The translations under genes were made by a program, and so were the position numbers. Source: Christiangramia fulva (GTDB lineage: Bacteria > Bacteroidota > Bacteroidia > Flavobacteriales > Flavobacteriaceae). From it: a stretch of DNA of 64,000 nt. Each line of letters starts with the position of its first letter. Positions within the stretch are counted from its first letter, which is position 1. A model generated the notes under the pieces. It did not search any database. It worked only from the letters and a program-made list of their open reading frames with translations, and had not been told where the DNA came from. Where the stretch lies: positions 372,001-436,000 of the forward strand of contig NZ_CP028136.1 in assembly GCF_003024155.1 (NCBI RefSeq), read 5' to 3'. Positions 17,629 through 25,968 of this stretch are shown here, one piece after another.

Positions 17629-17636
17629 TATCTTTG
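17629..17636 (+). promoter_or_regulatory. -7 promoter box very close to the pseudouridine synthase start
   Basis: TATCTTTG, a full match to TAnnTTTG. Only five bases separate it from the ATG at 17642, so the expected transcription start falls on or next to the start codon and the mRNA would be nearly leaderless. No good TTG lies 19 bases upstream. Confidence 0.5.
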
Positions 17637-17641
17637 CCGAT

Positions 17642-18367
17642 ATGGCCGAAGAAATTAGAATCAATAAATATTTAAGTCAGCTGGGGTACTGTTCCAGGCG
17701 GGAAGCCGATAAACTTATCGCGCAGGGAAGAGTGACCGTTAACGGAAAAATTCCCGAAATGGGTACCAAAGTAATGCCGGGCGATGAAGTCGCCGTAAAT
17801 GGTAAAAAAGTTTCAGAAAAAGAACTTGAAGAAGCTCCGGTTTACATTGCTTTCAACAAACCGGTAGGAGTAGTTTGCACCACCAATTCAAAAGTTGAAA
17901 AGAACAATATTATAGATTTCATCAATTACCCAAAACGCATTTTTCCGGTTGGCAGGCTTGATAAAAATAGTGAAGGCCTCATTCTTCTAACAAATGACGG
18001 CGAAATTGTAAACCGAATTCTACGCGGAAGGCATCAGCATGAAAAAGAATACGTGGTTAGGGTGAATAAGCCCCTTACCGCCGATTTCCTCAAAAAAATG
18101 TCAGGTGGCGTACCTATTCTTGATACTGTAACACGCAAATGCGAGGTGGAGAGACTTGAAAAAAATACTTTCCGCATCGTGCTGACTCAGGGCCTGAATC
18201 GCCAGATTAGAAGAATGTGTGAATTTTTAGGCTATGAAGTTACTTCCCTTAAACGCATCAGGATTATGAATATTGATCTCGACATTCCTACGGGAAAATG
18301 GCGCGACCTCACTGAACAGGAACTTCAGGAGCTAAATCAGCTACTGGAAAATTCTGGTAAACACTGA
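17642..18367 (+). CDS. rluF: 23S rRNA pseudouridine synthase, RsuA/RluB/RluF family
   Basis: Isomerises a uridine in rRNA to pseudouridine. An N-terminal S4 RNA-binding domain (about 5-55, IRINKYLSQLGYCSRREADK) is followed by the catalytic domain with GRLDKNSEGLILLTND, where Asp107 is the catalytic residue, and the RsuA-family ending LTQGLNRQIRRMCEFLGYEV. The RIRIMNI..GKWRDLT ending looks closest to RluF (U2604), but RluB is possible. 241 residues. It stands alone, divergent from the sigma-factor gene. Confidence 0.85.
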   Translation: MAEEIRINKYLSQLGYCSRREADKLIAQGRVTVNGKIPEMGTKVMPGDEVAVNGKKVSEKELEEAPVYIAFNKPVGVVCTTNSKVEKNNIIDFINYPKRIFPVGRLDKNSEGLILLTNDGEIVNRILRGRHQHEKEYVVRVNKPLTADFLKKMSGGVPILDTVTRKCEVERLEKNTFRIVLTQGLNRQIRRMCEFLGYEVTSLKRIRIMNIDLDIPTGKWRDLTEQELQELNQLLENSGKH

Positions 18368-18497
18368 GAGGCGCAAAAATCTTAACAGAGAATTAGCGAC
18401 CGGCCTTACTATTTTGTGAAGTTTCTTGTTAAATTTAAATTCGGTCCGGAAAACCTTAAGGATATTTTAATTTAACTTAACCGGAAATTTTACATTT

Positions 18498-18920
18498 ATG
18501 AAGATACAACCCTTTCATCTGGCCATTCCTGTTTCTGATCTCGAGAAGTGCAGGAAATTCTACAAAGAAACTCTGGGCTGCGGAGAAGGCCGCAGCAGCG
18601 ACCATTGGGTAGATTTTAATTTCTTCGGTCATCAACTGGTAATTCACTATCAGGATCCAGCCGAAAAAGCCAAAGAAAGTTCAAATCCCGTAGATGGGAA
18701 AGACGTTCCTGTTCCTCATTTTGGTGTGGTACTGGAATGGGATGTTTTCCATGAATTTGCTAAATTACTGAAAACCAAGAAGATAAAATTTGTCATTGAA
18801 CCTTATATTAGATTCGAAGGAAAACCGGGAGAACAGGCGACCATGTTTTTCAAAGATCCCTGCGGAAATGCTCTTGAATTCAAGGCTTTTAAAAATATGG
18901 ACCAGCTTTTTGCCCGATAA
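18498..18920 (+). CDS. VOC (glyoxalase/bleomycin-resistance fold) family protein
   Basis: 140 residues with two beta-alpha-beta-beta-beta halves. Possible metal ligands of the vicinal-oxygen-chelate fold are His7 ([12 protein letters not shown]), His51 ([11 protein letters not shown]), His75 (VPHFGVVL) and Glu near [10 protein letters not shown]. The DPxGN.[IL]EF ending is typical. The reaction cannot be told. It heads a same-direction trio with an AI-2E family protein (23-base gap) and a DUF1232 protein. Confidence 0.88.
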   Translation: MKIQPFHLAIPVSDLEKCRKFYKETLGCGEGRSSDHWVDFNFFGHQLVIHYQDPAEKAKESSNPVDGKDVPVPHFGVVLEWDVFHEFAKLLKTKKIKFVIEPYIRFEGKPGEQATMFFKDPCGNALEFKAFKNMDQLFAR

Positions 18921-18943
18921 TTTCAGATTAACAACCAACCAGA

Positions 18944-19963
18944 ATGGACAGACTTAAACCGTCACTGGTACGACAGATCTTCGTACTGATGCTCATCCTT
19001 TTTCTAACCGTATTGATATTCGGGGAAATCCTTCCTTATTTATCAGGAGTACTCGGTGCGGTAACCCTTTATGTTTTAATGAAAGGCTGGATGAGGCGAT
19101 TGGTAGCACGAGGCTGGAAACCACCTATTGCAGCTGCATTGCTCATGACCGGTTCTTTCGTAGGTATTTTAATCCCCGTTTCTATCACAGCCTTTATGCT
19201 TACCACCAAAATCGGGAAAGCAGTGGCAAATTCGGAACGAGTGCTCAGCGCAATTAAAGCGCAATTAAATTCTGCCGAGGAATATTTAGGCTATAATATT
19301 AGCGGAAGCATTGACACCTCGGCCATCACTAATTGGATCTCTGCAAATCTCCAAAGCCTTGCCGGAGGTACTTTCAATGCTTTTATCGCGATCGGGATCA
19401 TGTATTTTATGCTTTATTATATGCTGATCAACCGATCTTCTCTTCGGGAGACCATGATCGATTATATTCCTTTAGGAAAAGACAACCTCCGAATTATTGG
19501 TGATGAAAGCGATGAACTCGTAAAATCGAATGCCCTGGGAATCCCCCTGGTAGCTTTTGTTCAGGGAGTCATAGCTTTAATAGGTTTCCTTATTTTTGGA
19601 GTTCCCGATCCGTTTTTCTGGTTCGTAATTACCGCCATTGGTTCGATGATCCCTTTTATAGGAACTGCTATAGGGATTGTTCCGGCAGTAATTTTACTCT
19701 TTGCCCAGGCCAGTGACTGGCAGGCAATCGCGTTGTTAATCTATGGTTTCGTTGTGGTGGGAGCCAGCGACAATGTTGTGAGGCTGTATGTGCTCGAACG
19801 ACTTGCAAGTGTGCATCCGCTTATTACACTTTTTGGTGTTATCGTGGGAGTGCCTCTTTTCGGATTTATCGGACTCATATTCGGGCCATTACTTATTTCC
19901 CTTTTTATTTTAATTCTGAAAATTTATAAAAAGGAGTATGGAAATTCCCACCACAGACTTTAA
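18944..19963 (+). CDS. AI-2E family (PerM/TqsA-like) membrane transporter
   Basis: 339-residue polytopic membrane protein. It has two N-terminal membrane helices (about 11-50), a third near 60-85, a soluble stretch (about 90-150) and a block of five or six helices at the C-terminal end, including PFIGTAIGIVPAVI and FGFIGLIFGPLLISL, the region typical of the family. Members export autoinducer-2 or ions, or have unknown substrates, so no substrate is proposed. 18 bases before the DUF1232 gene. Confidence 0.88.
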   Translation: MDRLKPSLVRQIFVLMLILFLTVLIFGEILPYLSGVLGAVTLYVLMKGWMRRLVARGWKPPIAAALLMTGSFVGILIPVSITAFMLTTKIGKAVANSERVLSAIKAQLNSAEEYLGYNISGSIDTSAITNWISANLQSLAGGTFNAFIAIGIMYFMLYYMLINRSSLRETMIDYIPLGKDNLRIIGDESDELVKSNALGIPLVAFVQGVIALIGFLIFGVPDPFFWFVITAIGSMIPFIGTAIGIVPAVILLFAQASDWQAIALLIYGFVVVGASDNVVRLYVLERLASVHPLITLFGVIVGVPLFGFIGLIFGPLLISLFILILKIYKKEYGNSHHRL

Positions 19964-19981
19964 CCATTAAACCATATTATC

Positions 19982-20389
19982 ATGTTCGGAAAAAAGAAAG
20001 AGAAACAAAAAGAAAAACTGGATGAAGGCTTTATGAAAGCCGAAATTGCCAGGGTAGATGAAGACGATGTGACCGTTGCTTTGGACAGTCAGAAGGAAAT
20101 AGACCGGAAGCTGAACAATTCAAATACCTTGAAAAAGTATGCCGAATTGGCCAATGTGATGTTTGGAATGCTGAAAGATTATCGCAAGGGTATTTATAAG
20201 GAAGTGCCATGGTTTACCATCGCGACCATTGCTTTCGCTTTTCTTTACATTCTGAATCCCTTTGACATAATGCCGGATTTTGTACCTGGCATCGGATATA
20301 TAGATGATCTTGCCGTGCTAACTTTCGGATTGAGATTCATTCAAACCGATATTCATCGCTATCTTGACTGGAAACTGGAGAATGATTAA
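19982..20389 (+). CDS. DUF1232 (YkvA-like) protein
   Basis: 135 residues. The N-terminal third is highly charged (Lys/Glu) and the C-terminal part carries the DUF1232 signature LYILNPFDIMPDFVPGIGYIDD (residues about 91-112, shown in part) within a short hydrophobic stretch that may insert into the membrane. Function is unknown. Last of the VOC / AI-2E / DUF1232 trio, followed by a palindromic repeat that could end the transcript. Confidence 0.85.
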   Translation: MFGKKKEKQKEKLDEGFMKAEIARVDEDDVTVALDSQKEIDRKLNNSNTLKKYAELANVMFGMLKDYRKGIYKEVPWFTIATIAFAFLYILNPFDIMPDFVPGIGYIDDLAVLTFGLRFIQTDIHRYLDWKLEND

Positions 20390-20397
20390 AATAAAAA

Positions 20398-20475
20398 GGG
20401 CTGTCTCAAAAGCTCTATTTTCGTCAAACTGAAATAAATTCAGGATGACTTTTTTTCGACTTTTGAGCCAGCTTC
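20398..20475. repeat. 78-bp palindromic intergenic element between DUF1232 gene and folD
   Basis: The outer arms GCTGTCTCAAAAG (20400-20412) and CTTTTGAGCCAGC (20459-20471) pair with one mismatch. Inside, GTCA..CTGAA and TTCAG..TGAC (20423-20449) form a second hairpin. It fills the gap between two convergent genes and would fold the same way from both strands, so it could serve as a two-way terminator. Elements of the ggctgtctcaaaag...cttttgagacagcc type recur in Flavobacteriaceae intergenic regions, to my knowledge. Only one copy is in this window. Confidence 0.7.
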
Positions 20476-20479
20476 TTAA

Positions 20480-21385
20480 CTATTTATTTTTTGCTGCCTC
20501 ATCGGCTCTGTGTTTATGTCTTTCCCTGGCCAGCAGTGTATTTTTTAAAAGCATGGCGACGGTCATGGGTCCAACTCCGCCGGGCACCGGAGTGATATGC
20601 GAAGCCCTTTTACTTACATTTTCAAAATCAACATCTCCCCTGATCACGTAGCCTCTTTCGGCATTTTCATCAGGTACGCGGGTAATTCCAACGTCTATGA
20701 TCACCGCATCATCTTTGATCATTTCGGCTTTCAGAAAATCAGGAATTCCCACCGCGATAATGATAATATCGGCCTGCGAAGTGACCTGCGTGATATTTTT
20801 GGTAAACTCGTGAGTGAGGGTAACCGTAGAATTTCCAGGGAAACCACTGCGGCCCATTAAAATGCTCATGGGGCGGCCAACAATATAACTCCGGCCAATC
20901 ACCACAGTATGTTTACCTTTGGTAGGAATATCATAACGCTCCAGTAATTCCAAAATTCCGAAGGGCGTCGCAGGAATAAAGGAAGTCATATCAAGAGCCA
21001 TTTTGCCGAAATTTGTGGGGTGGAAACCGTCCACATCCTTATCGGGATCTACAGCGTTTAAAACTTTTTGGGTATCGATTTGCGGCGGTAGCGGAAGCTG
21101 CACTATAAAACCATCAATATCATCATTTTGATTAAGCTCTTCAATTTTAGCGAGAAGCTCCAATTCACTCACCGTATTAGGAAGTCGGTAAAGTGAAGAC
21201 TCAAATCCCACTCTTTTACAGGCTTTCACTTTGCTGTTAACGTAGGTGAGACTGGCACCGTCTTTCCCTACTATGATGGCAGCCAGATGGGGAACTTTCC
21301 CTCCTCTTTCTTTTATTTTAGTAACCTCAGCAGCGATCTCATCCTTAATATCACTACTTACTTTTTTCCCATCGAGAATTGTCAT
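20480..21385 (-). CDS. folD: Bifunctional methylenetetrahydrofolate dehydrogenase/cyclohydrolase FolD
   Basis: Interconverts 5,10-methylene- and 10-formyl-tetrahydrofolate using NADP. The substrate-site motif YVxxKxKA is at Tyr48-Ala55 with catalytic Lys52. Also visible are VQLPLPPQID, DVDGFHPTN, the Rossmann motif VVIGRSYIVGRPMSILM and the C-terminal TPVPGGVGPMTVAML. 301 residues with a slightly long, charged C-terminus. Convergent with the DUF1232 gene. Confidence 0.96.
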   Translation of the reverse strand: MTILDGKKVSSDIKDEIAAEVTKIKERGGKVPHLAAIIVGKDGASLTYVNSKVKACKRVGFESSLYRLPNTVSELELLAKIEELNQNDDIDGFIVQLPLPPQIDTQKVLNAVDPDKDVDGFHPTNFGKMALDMTSFIPATPFGILELLERYDIPTKGKHTVVIGRSYIVGRPMSILMGRSGFPGNSTVTLTHEFTKNITQVTSQADIIIIAVGIPDFLKAEMIKDDAVIIDVGITRVPDENAERGYVIRGDVDFENVSKRASHITPVPGGVGPMTVAMLLKNTLLARERHKHRADEAAKNK

Positions 21386-21412
21386 TTTTAGTATTCAGTT
21401 TTTAGTAGGCAG

Positions 21413-21783
21413 TTAGCAGTCTTGTACTCCAAATTTGCCGGGATTATTAATCATAAAATTTATAAGCTTTCCAACCTCTTCACTTTGTTGATTCAAATTC
21501 TCATAATCCTTTTCTGAAATATAGCAGCACACATTGGCAAAGTGTAACCAGCTTTGTGTTTCCGCATTCTCGGCATCCCAATCACTAAATTTACTTCTGA
21601 AGTGATTCGGATAATTTCTCTTCCGATATGCCTCGGCTATATTAGAACAAACCGACCTGGAATTTCTTCAAATCTGGTCGGTTAAACTATAGGTTTCTTC
21701 TTTTGGAAACCCCTTTGAAATTTCAAATATCTTCATGGCTAAATCGAATGCAATCTCATAAGCCTTTAAAGATCTGAATTCAT
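21413..21783 (-). pseudogene. Decayed four-helix-bundle (23S rRNA intervening-sequence type) protein gene
   Basis: Reading the minus strand in one frame gives FRSLKAYEIAFDLAMKIFE, then SLTDQI, a stop (TGA at 21668-21670), and RNSRSVCSNIAEAYRKRNY continuing to a stop at 21413-21415. This is the S23/IVS-type four-helix-bundle family, where DQIRRSSRSV.NIAEA is conserved; the TGA replaces an expected Arg codon (CGA). The only nearby ATG (21781-21783), with AGGAAA upstream, is one base out of frame, so a one-base deletion also seems to follow the start. Both ends are flanked by CAGT/AGCAGT-rich sequence in opposite orientation. About 120 codons. Confidence 0.8.
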
Positions 21784-21870
21784 ATATTTATTTTTTTCCT
21801 GTAAACTGCATATTAAACACCGCTATTTACTGATTACTGCTACAAACTGCTAACTACCAACTATAAAAGA

Positions 21871-23199
21871 CTATTTCATCCCCTTCATCATTTGCATCAT
21901 TTTTTGGCCACCGCCTCCCTGCATCATTTTCATCATTTTACCCATCTGGTTGAATTGTTTCAGCAATTGGTTCACTTCCTGAACTGAAGTTCCCGACCCT
22001 TTGGCAATTCTTTTCTTTCTGCTGGCATTGATGAGTTTTGGCTCACTTCTTTCTTCCGGGGTCATGGAATGTATAATAGCTTCAATTCCTTTAAAAGCAT
22101 CATCATCGATATCGACATCTTTCAGCATTTTCCCGGCTCCGGGGATCATTCCCAAAAGATCCTTCATAGATCCCATTTTCTTGATCTGCTGAAGTTGATT
22201 CAGGAAGTCGTCAAAACCGAACTTGTTTTTGGCAATTTTCTTCTGAAGTTTTCTGGCCTCTTCCTCGTCATACTGTTCCTGAGCTCTTTCCACAAGGGAA
22301 ACAACATCCCCCATTCCCAGAATTCTATCAGCCATACGCGAAGGATAGAAAACATCCATCGCATCCATTTTTTCCCCGGTTCCGATAAATTTTATCGGTT
22401 TATTCACCACCGATTTAATCGAAATCGCAGCACCACCACGGGTATCACCATCTAATTTTGTAAGGATCACCCCGTCAAAATCAAGTCTCTCATTAAAAGT
22501 TTTCGCCGTGTTCACCGCATCCTGACCAGTCATGGCATCTACCACGAAAAGTGTTTCCTGAGGCTGAATGGCGTCTTTGATATTTGAGATTTCGGTCATC
22601 ATCATCTCATCAACGGCCAAACGACCGGCGGTATCGATGATCACCACATTATGTCCATTTTCTTTCGCGTAAGCAATTGCCGATTTAGAGATCGCAACCG
22701 GATCCTGGTTTCCTTCTTCAGAATATACCTCAACATCCACCTGCTCACCTACCACATGCAGCTGGTTGATCGCCGCAGGACGGTAAACATCACAGGCTAC
22801 CAATAATGGTTTTTTAGTCTTCTTACGTTTGAGATAATCAGCAAGTTTCCCAGAGAAAGTTGTTTTACCACTACCCTGCAGCCCCGACATCAAAATTATT
22901 GAAGGATTTCCCGAAAGATCTATGCCTTCCGCTTCTCCTCCCATCAATTCGGTAAGCTCATCTTTTACCAGTTTCACCATTAACTGGCCTGGCTTCAGTG
23001 TTTTCAGAACGTCCTGCCCGAGGGCCTTTTCTTTAACAGTATTGGTGAATTCTTTGGCAATCTTATAGTTCACATCGGCATCTACAAGGGCGCGTCGCAC
23101 CTCTTTCAGACTTTCTGCAACATTGATCTCGGTAATTTGCCCATGACCTTTCAGTACATGAAAGGCACTATCTAACTTGTCACTTAAACTATCAAACAT
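21871..23199 (-). CDS. ffh: Signal recognition particle protein Ffh (SRP54)
   Basis: GTPase that binds SRP RNA and signal sequences of nascent membrane proteins. It has the N domain (1-90), the G domain with SGLQGSGKTTFSGKLA, VACDVYRPAA, DTAGRLA and TKLDGDTRGGAAIS, and a Met-rich M domain from about 300 to the end (MGKMMKMMQ, KMMQMMKGMK). 442 residues, normal. Stands alone behind its own promoter. Confidence 0.97.
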   Translation of the reverse strand: MFDSLSDKLDSAFHVLKGHGQITEINVAESLKEVRRALVDADVNYKIAKEFTNTVKEKALGQDVLKTLKPGQLMVKLVKDELTELMGGEAEGIDLSGNPSIILMSGLQGSGKTTFSGKLADYLKRKKTKKPLLVACDVYRPAAINQLHVVGEQVDVEVYSEEGNQDPVAISKSAIAYAKENGHNVVIIDTAGRLAVDEMMMTEISNIKDAIQPQETLFVVDAMTGQDAVNTAKTFNERLDFDGVILTKLDGDTRGGAAISIKSVVNKPIKFIGTGEKMDAMDVFYPSRMADRILGMGDVVSLVERAQEQYDEEEARKLQKKIAKNKFGFDDFLNQLQQIKKMGSMKDLLGMIPGAGKMLKDVDIDDDAFKGIEAIIHSMTPEERSEPKLINASRKKRIAKGSGTSVQEVNQLLKQFNQMGKMMKMMQGGGGQKMMQMMKGMK

Positions 23200-23243
23200 A
23201 ATCTTCCTGTGGTTTTATTTCATCACTGCCGGGCAGCGGATTG

Positions 23244-23273
23244 CAAATTTAATGATTTGAAACTGAAGAATAA
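23244..23273 (-). promoter_or_regulatory. ffh promoter
   Basis: Minus strand TAAATTTG (23244-23251) matches TAnnTTTG; 19 bases upstream is TTA (23271-23273), one base off the -33 TTG. The ffh ATG lies 45 bases downstream of the -7 box. Confidence 0.55.
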
Positions 23274-23335
23274 AGTGCTAAAATGAAATTTCAAATTCAT
23301 TTAGTTAATAAGCTTAATGGCAAAGGCCCACCCGC

Positions 23336-25114
23336 TTACATTCTCTCCGGCACTTCAATTCCCAATAGCCTAAACCCTGATTTGATCACATTCGCTACCA
23401 AATTAGACAACTGCACCCTGAAAATCTTCTCGTTTTCATCATCAATTCCGAGAATAGGAACATTCTGATAAAACGAATTGAAAGATTTTACCAGTTCATA
23501 AACATAATTGGCAATAAGGGCAGGAGAATGATTTTCGGCTGCAAGACCAATGGTTTCAGGATAAAGCTGAAGGGTTTTTATAAGTTCTTTTTCCTTTTCA
23601 TGAAAACTGAAATCTTTGGAAAGTTCTTCAGAAAAATCGAAATCGGCTTTTCTAAGAATGGACTGAATCCTTGCATAGGTGTACTGAATAAACGGGCCGG
23701 TATTTCCCTGGAAATCTACCGATTCTTCAGGGTCAAACAAAATACGCTTTCTTGGATCAACCTTTAAAATATAATATTTCAGAGCGCCAAGACCAATGAT
23801 TCTGTATAGTTCTTCTTTTTCCTCTTCAGTATATTCATCAAGTTTTCCAAGTTCTTCAGAAATACTTTTGGCAGTCTGCGTCATTTCCTCAATCAAATCA
23901 TCTGCATCGACCACTGTTCCTTCGCGGCTTTTCATTTTTCCAGAAGGTAGATCTACCATTCCATAACTCAAATGGTATAATGAATCTGCCCAATCATAAC
24001 CTAACTTTTTCAAAATTAGGAACAGGACTTTGAAATGATAATCCTGCTCATTCCCCACAGTGTAAACCAGCTGGTTTATGTTGAAATCGCGAAAACGCTG
24101 GATCGCCGTACCAATATCCTGCGTCATATATACTGCGGTACCATCACTTCTCAAAACGATCTTCTCATCAAGGCCTTCTTCACTCAGGTCTATCCAGACG
24201 CTGCCATCTTCCTTTTTATAGAAAACACCTTCTTCAAGGCCCTTCAGCACTTCATCTTTTCCTAAAATATAGGTTTGACTTTCGTAATAATTTTTATCAA
24301 AATCAACTCCCAAAGCCTTATAAGTCTTGTCAAAACCTTTGTAAACCCAATTGTTCATCATTTCCCAAAGTTTCACCACTTCAGGATCGTTGGCTTCCCA
24401 TTTTCGGAGCATTTCTTTAGCTTCTACAAAAATAGGGGCTTCAGCCTTCGCTTCGTCTTCACTTTTTCCTTCTTCGCGGAGCCGGGCAATTTCCTTTTTG
24501 TATTCCTGGTCAAATTTCACGTAATAATTCCCGACCAGTTTATCTCCTTTTAATCCCGTAGATTCAGGAGTTTCGCCATTGCCAAATTTCTGCCACGCGA
24601 CCATCGATTTACAAATATGAATCCCACGGTCATTGATCACCTGCACCTTATAAACTTCATTGCCGGCGGCTTTCAGGATCTCAGAAACCGAATATCCCAA
24701 AAGATTGTTCCTGATATGGCCCAGATGCAGTGGCTTATTTGTATTTGGTGAAGAATATTCAACCATAATTCCGCTGGCATCGCTCTGAGGCAGCAAAATT
24801 CCATAATCTTCCCGGTCTTTCACCTCATTGAAAAAATTCACATAGAAGTTGTCACTGATAATAATATTCAGGAAACCTTTTACAACATTGTAACCGGCTA
24901 CTTCTTCAACTTCAGCTTCAAGATATTTCCCGATATTTTCGGCCAATTGGGCAGGATTCGTTTTAATTTGTTTCATCATGGGAAACACCACCAACGTAAT
25001 ATCTCCCTCAAAATCCTTCCGCGTAGGCTGAAATTCGATATTTTCAGGTTCTAACCCGTAATTTTTAAGAACCGCTTCTTTGACTTTAACCGCAAGAATT
25101 TTTTCAATATTCAT
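23336..25114 (-). CDS. argS: Arginyl-tRNA synthetase
   Basis: Class I synthetase charging tRNA-Arg. HIGH motif HLGH in SSPNTNKPLHLGHIRNNLLG, KMSK-like motif in LPSGKMKSREGTVVDADD, an N-terminal ArgRS additional domain and a C-terminal anticodon-binding helical domain (ENHSPALIANYVYELVKSFN). The start is the ATG at 25112-25114 (MNIEKILAVKV), giving 592 residues. The frame stays open 25 codons further, but a -7 promoter box at 25143-25150 lies inside that stretch, so the longer form would not be fully transcribed. Confidence 0.96.
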   Translation of the reverse strand: MNIEKILAVKVKEAVLKNYGLEPENIEFQPTRKDFEGDITLVVFPMMKQIKTNPAQLAENIGKYLEAEVEEVAGYNVVKGFLNIIISDNFYVNFFNEVKDREDYGILLPQSDASGIMVEYSSPNTNKPLHLGHIRNNLLGYSVSEILKAAGNEVYKVQVINDRGIHICKSMVAWQKFGNGETPESTGLKGDKLVGNYYVKFDQEYKKEIARLREEGKSEDEAKAEAPIFVEAKEMLRKWEANDPEVVKLWEMMNNWVYKGFDKTYKALGVDFDKNYYESQTYILGKDEVLKGLEEGVFYKKEDGSVWIDLSEEGLDEKIVLRSDGTAVYMTQDIGTAIQRFRDFNINQLVYTVGNEQDYHFKVLFLILKKLGYDWADSLYHLSYGMVDLPSGKMKSREGTVVDADDLIEEMTQTAKSISEELGKLDEYTEEEKEELYRIIGLGALKYYILKVDPRKRILFDPEESVDFQGNTGPFIQYTYARIQSILRKADFDFSEELSKDFSFHEKEKELIKTLQLYPETIGLAAENHSPALIANYVYELVKSFNSFYQNVPILGIDDENEKIFRVQLSNLVANVIKSGFRLLGIEVPERM

Positions 25115-25142
25115 TTCCTTTGTGTTTATTGGAATTGAGCCG

Positions 25143-25150
25143 CAAAGATA
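25143..25150 (-). promoter_or_regulatory. argS promoter -7 box
   Basis: Minus strand TATCTTTG followed by CGGC, a full match to TAnnTTTG, 28 bases before the argS ATG. No clear TTG at the usual distance. Confidence 0.55.
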
Positions 25151-25213
25151 AAAAGAATTAGAGTTCCCCTGGCCTGTCTTCGCCTTCAAATCCTTATATT
25201 TAGAAAAAAAGAG

Positions 25214-25639
25214 ATGCTTCTGAATATTTCGTACAACCGGCCCGATACTTCTGATAAAATTAACAGGGCGGTGGGTAAACCTTTTACGCTGATAGAACGG
25301 GTAAAACTGAAAGGTACCGGCTCTCCTAAACTACAAATCACTTCTTCCAGTATAGACATCCATAATTTGCTGATTCTCGATAACAATTCTAATGTTTGTA
25401 ATGTGGAGATGCGTAAGAATGGTATTATAGTTATGTTTCGGTCGCTTTTAGAAACCTATGCCCTGGTAATTCCCTATTTTAAATTGAATTTGTACAAAGG
25501 AAAGGCCGAAGAATACAGCATTTATATAGATCATTACTTCATTAAGGTGAAAGCAGACAGCCCGGGAATTCACAAATTCTTCCGGAAGATTCTCGACTAC
25601 AAATCAGACAATGCGCCTACCCAGATAGAGGATCTTTAA
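25214..25639 (+). CDS. Conserved hypothetical protein, divergent from argS
   Basis: 141 residues, no signal peptide and no membrane segment. The first 40 residues are strand-rich (SYNRPDTSDKINRAVGK, then FTLIERVKLKGTG). The rest alternates hydrophobic and polar residues with a Tyr/Phe/Lys-rich middle (ETYALVIPYFKLNLYKGKAEE), suggesting a small all-beta or PH-like fold. I do not recognise the family. The ATG follows a near-consensus -7 box (TATATTTA, 25195-25202). Coding bias and length support a real gene. Confidence 0.7.
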   Translation: MLLNISYNRPDTSDKINRAVGKPFTLIERVKLKGTGSPKLQITSSSIDIHNLLILDNNSNVCNVEMRKNGIIVMFRSLLETYALVIPYFKLNLYKGKAEEYSIYIDHYFIKVKADSPGIHKFFRKILDYKSDNAPTQIEDL

Positions 25640-25693
25640 GGAAATTTCAATTCCTCCGAATTAAAAAAAGTTTTCTAAAGAATGTTTAAGTCT

Positions 25694-25897
25694 TTAGCGG
25701 CGTTTAAAAGCCAGTCCTCCTATCAAAGCAAGAACACCAAAGCCAATCATAGCATAACTCTGAGTATTATCACCCTGTGCCTTAACCTGCAATGGACCTG
25801 CATCTATAGAGAATTCGGGACTTATAAGAGTATATAATCCATAACCAATAAGACCGATCCCAAGGATTAAGAGCACAAATTTAAGGACGTTATTCAT
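25694..25897 (-). CDS. Small membrane protein, DUF3185-like
   Basis: 67 residues with two membrane helices: about 4-24 (VLKFVLLILGIGLIGYGLYTL) and 48-63 (YAMIGFGVLALIGGLA), joined by a polar loop, ending in KRR. Size and layout resemble the DUF3185 family of unknown function; this is a resemblance, not a firm match. It stands alone between two plus-strand genes. Confidence 0.65.
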   Translation of the reverse strand: MNNVLKFVLLILGIGLIGYGLYTLISPEFSIDAGPLQVKAQGDNTQSYAMIGFGVLALIGGLAFKRR

Positions 25898-25968
25898 TTA
25901 ATAAAGTTTTACTAATCACAGGTGAAATTAGTAATTATATTTCTAATTTGAAGAATAATATTCTTTTA

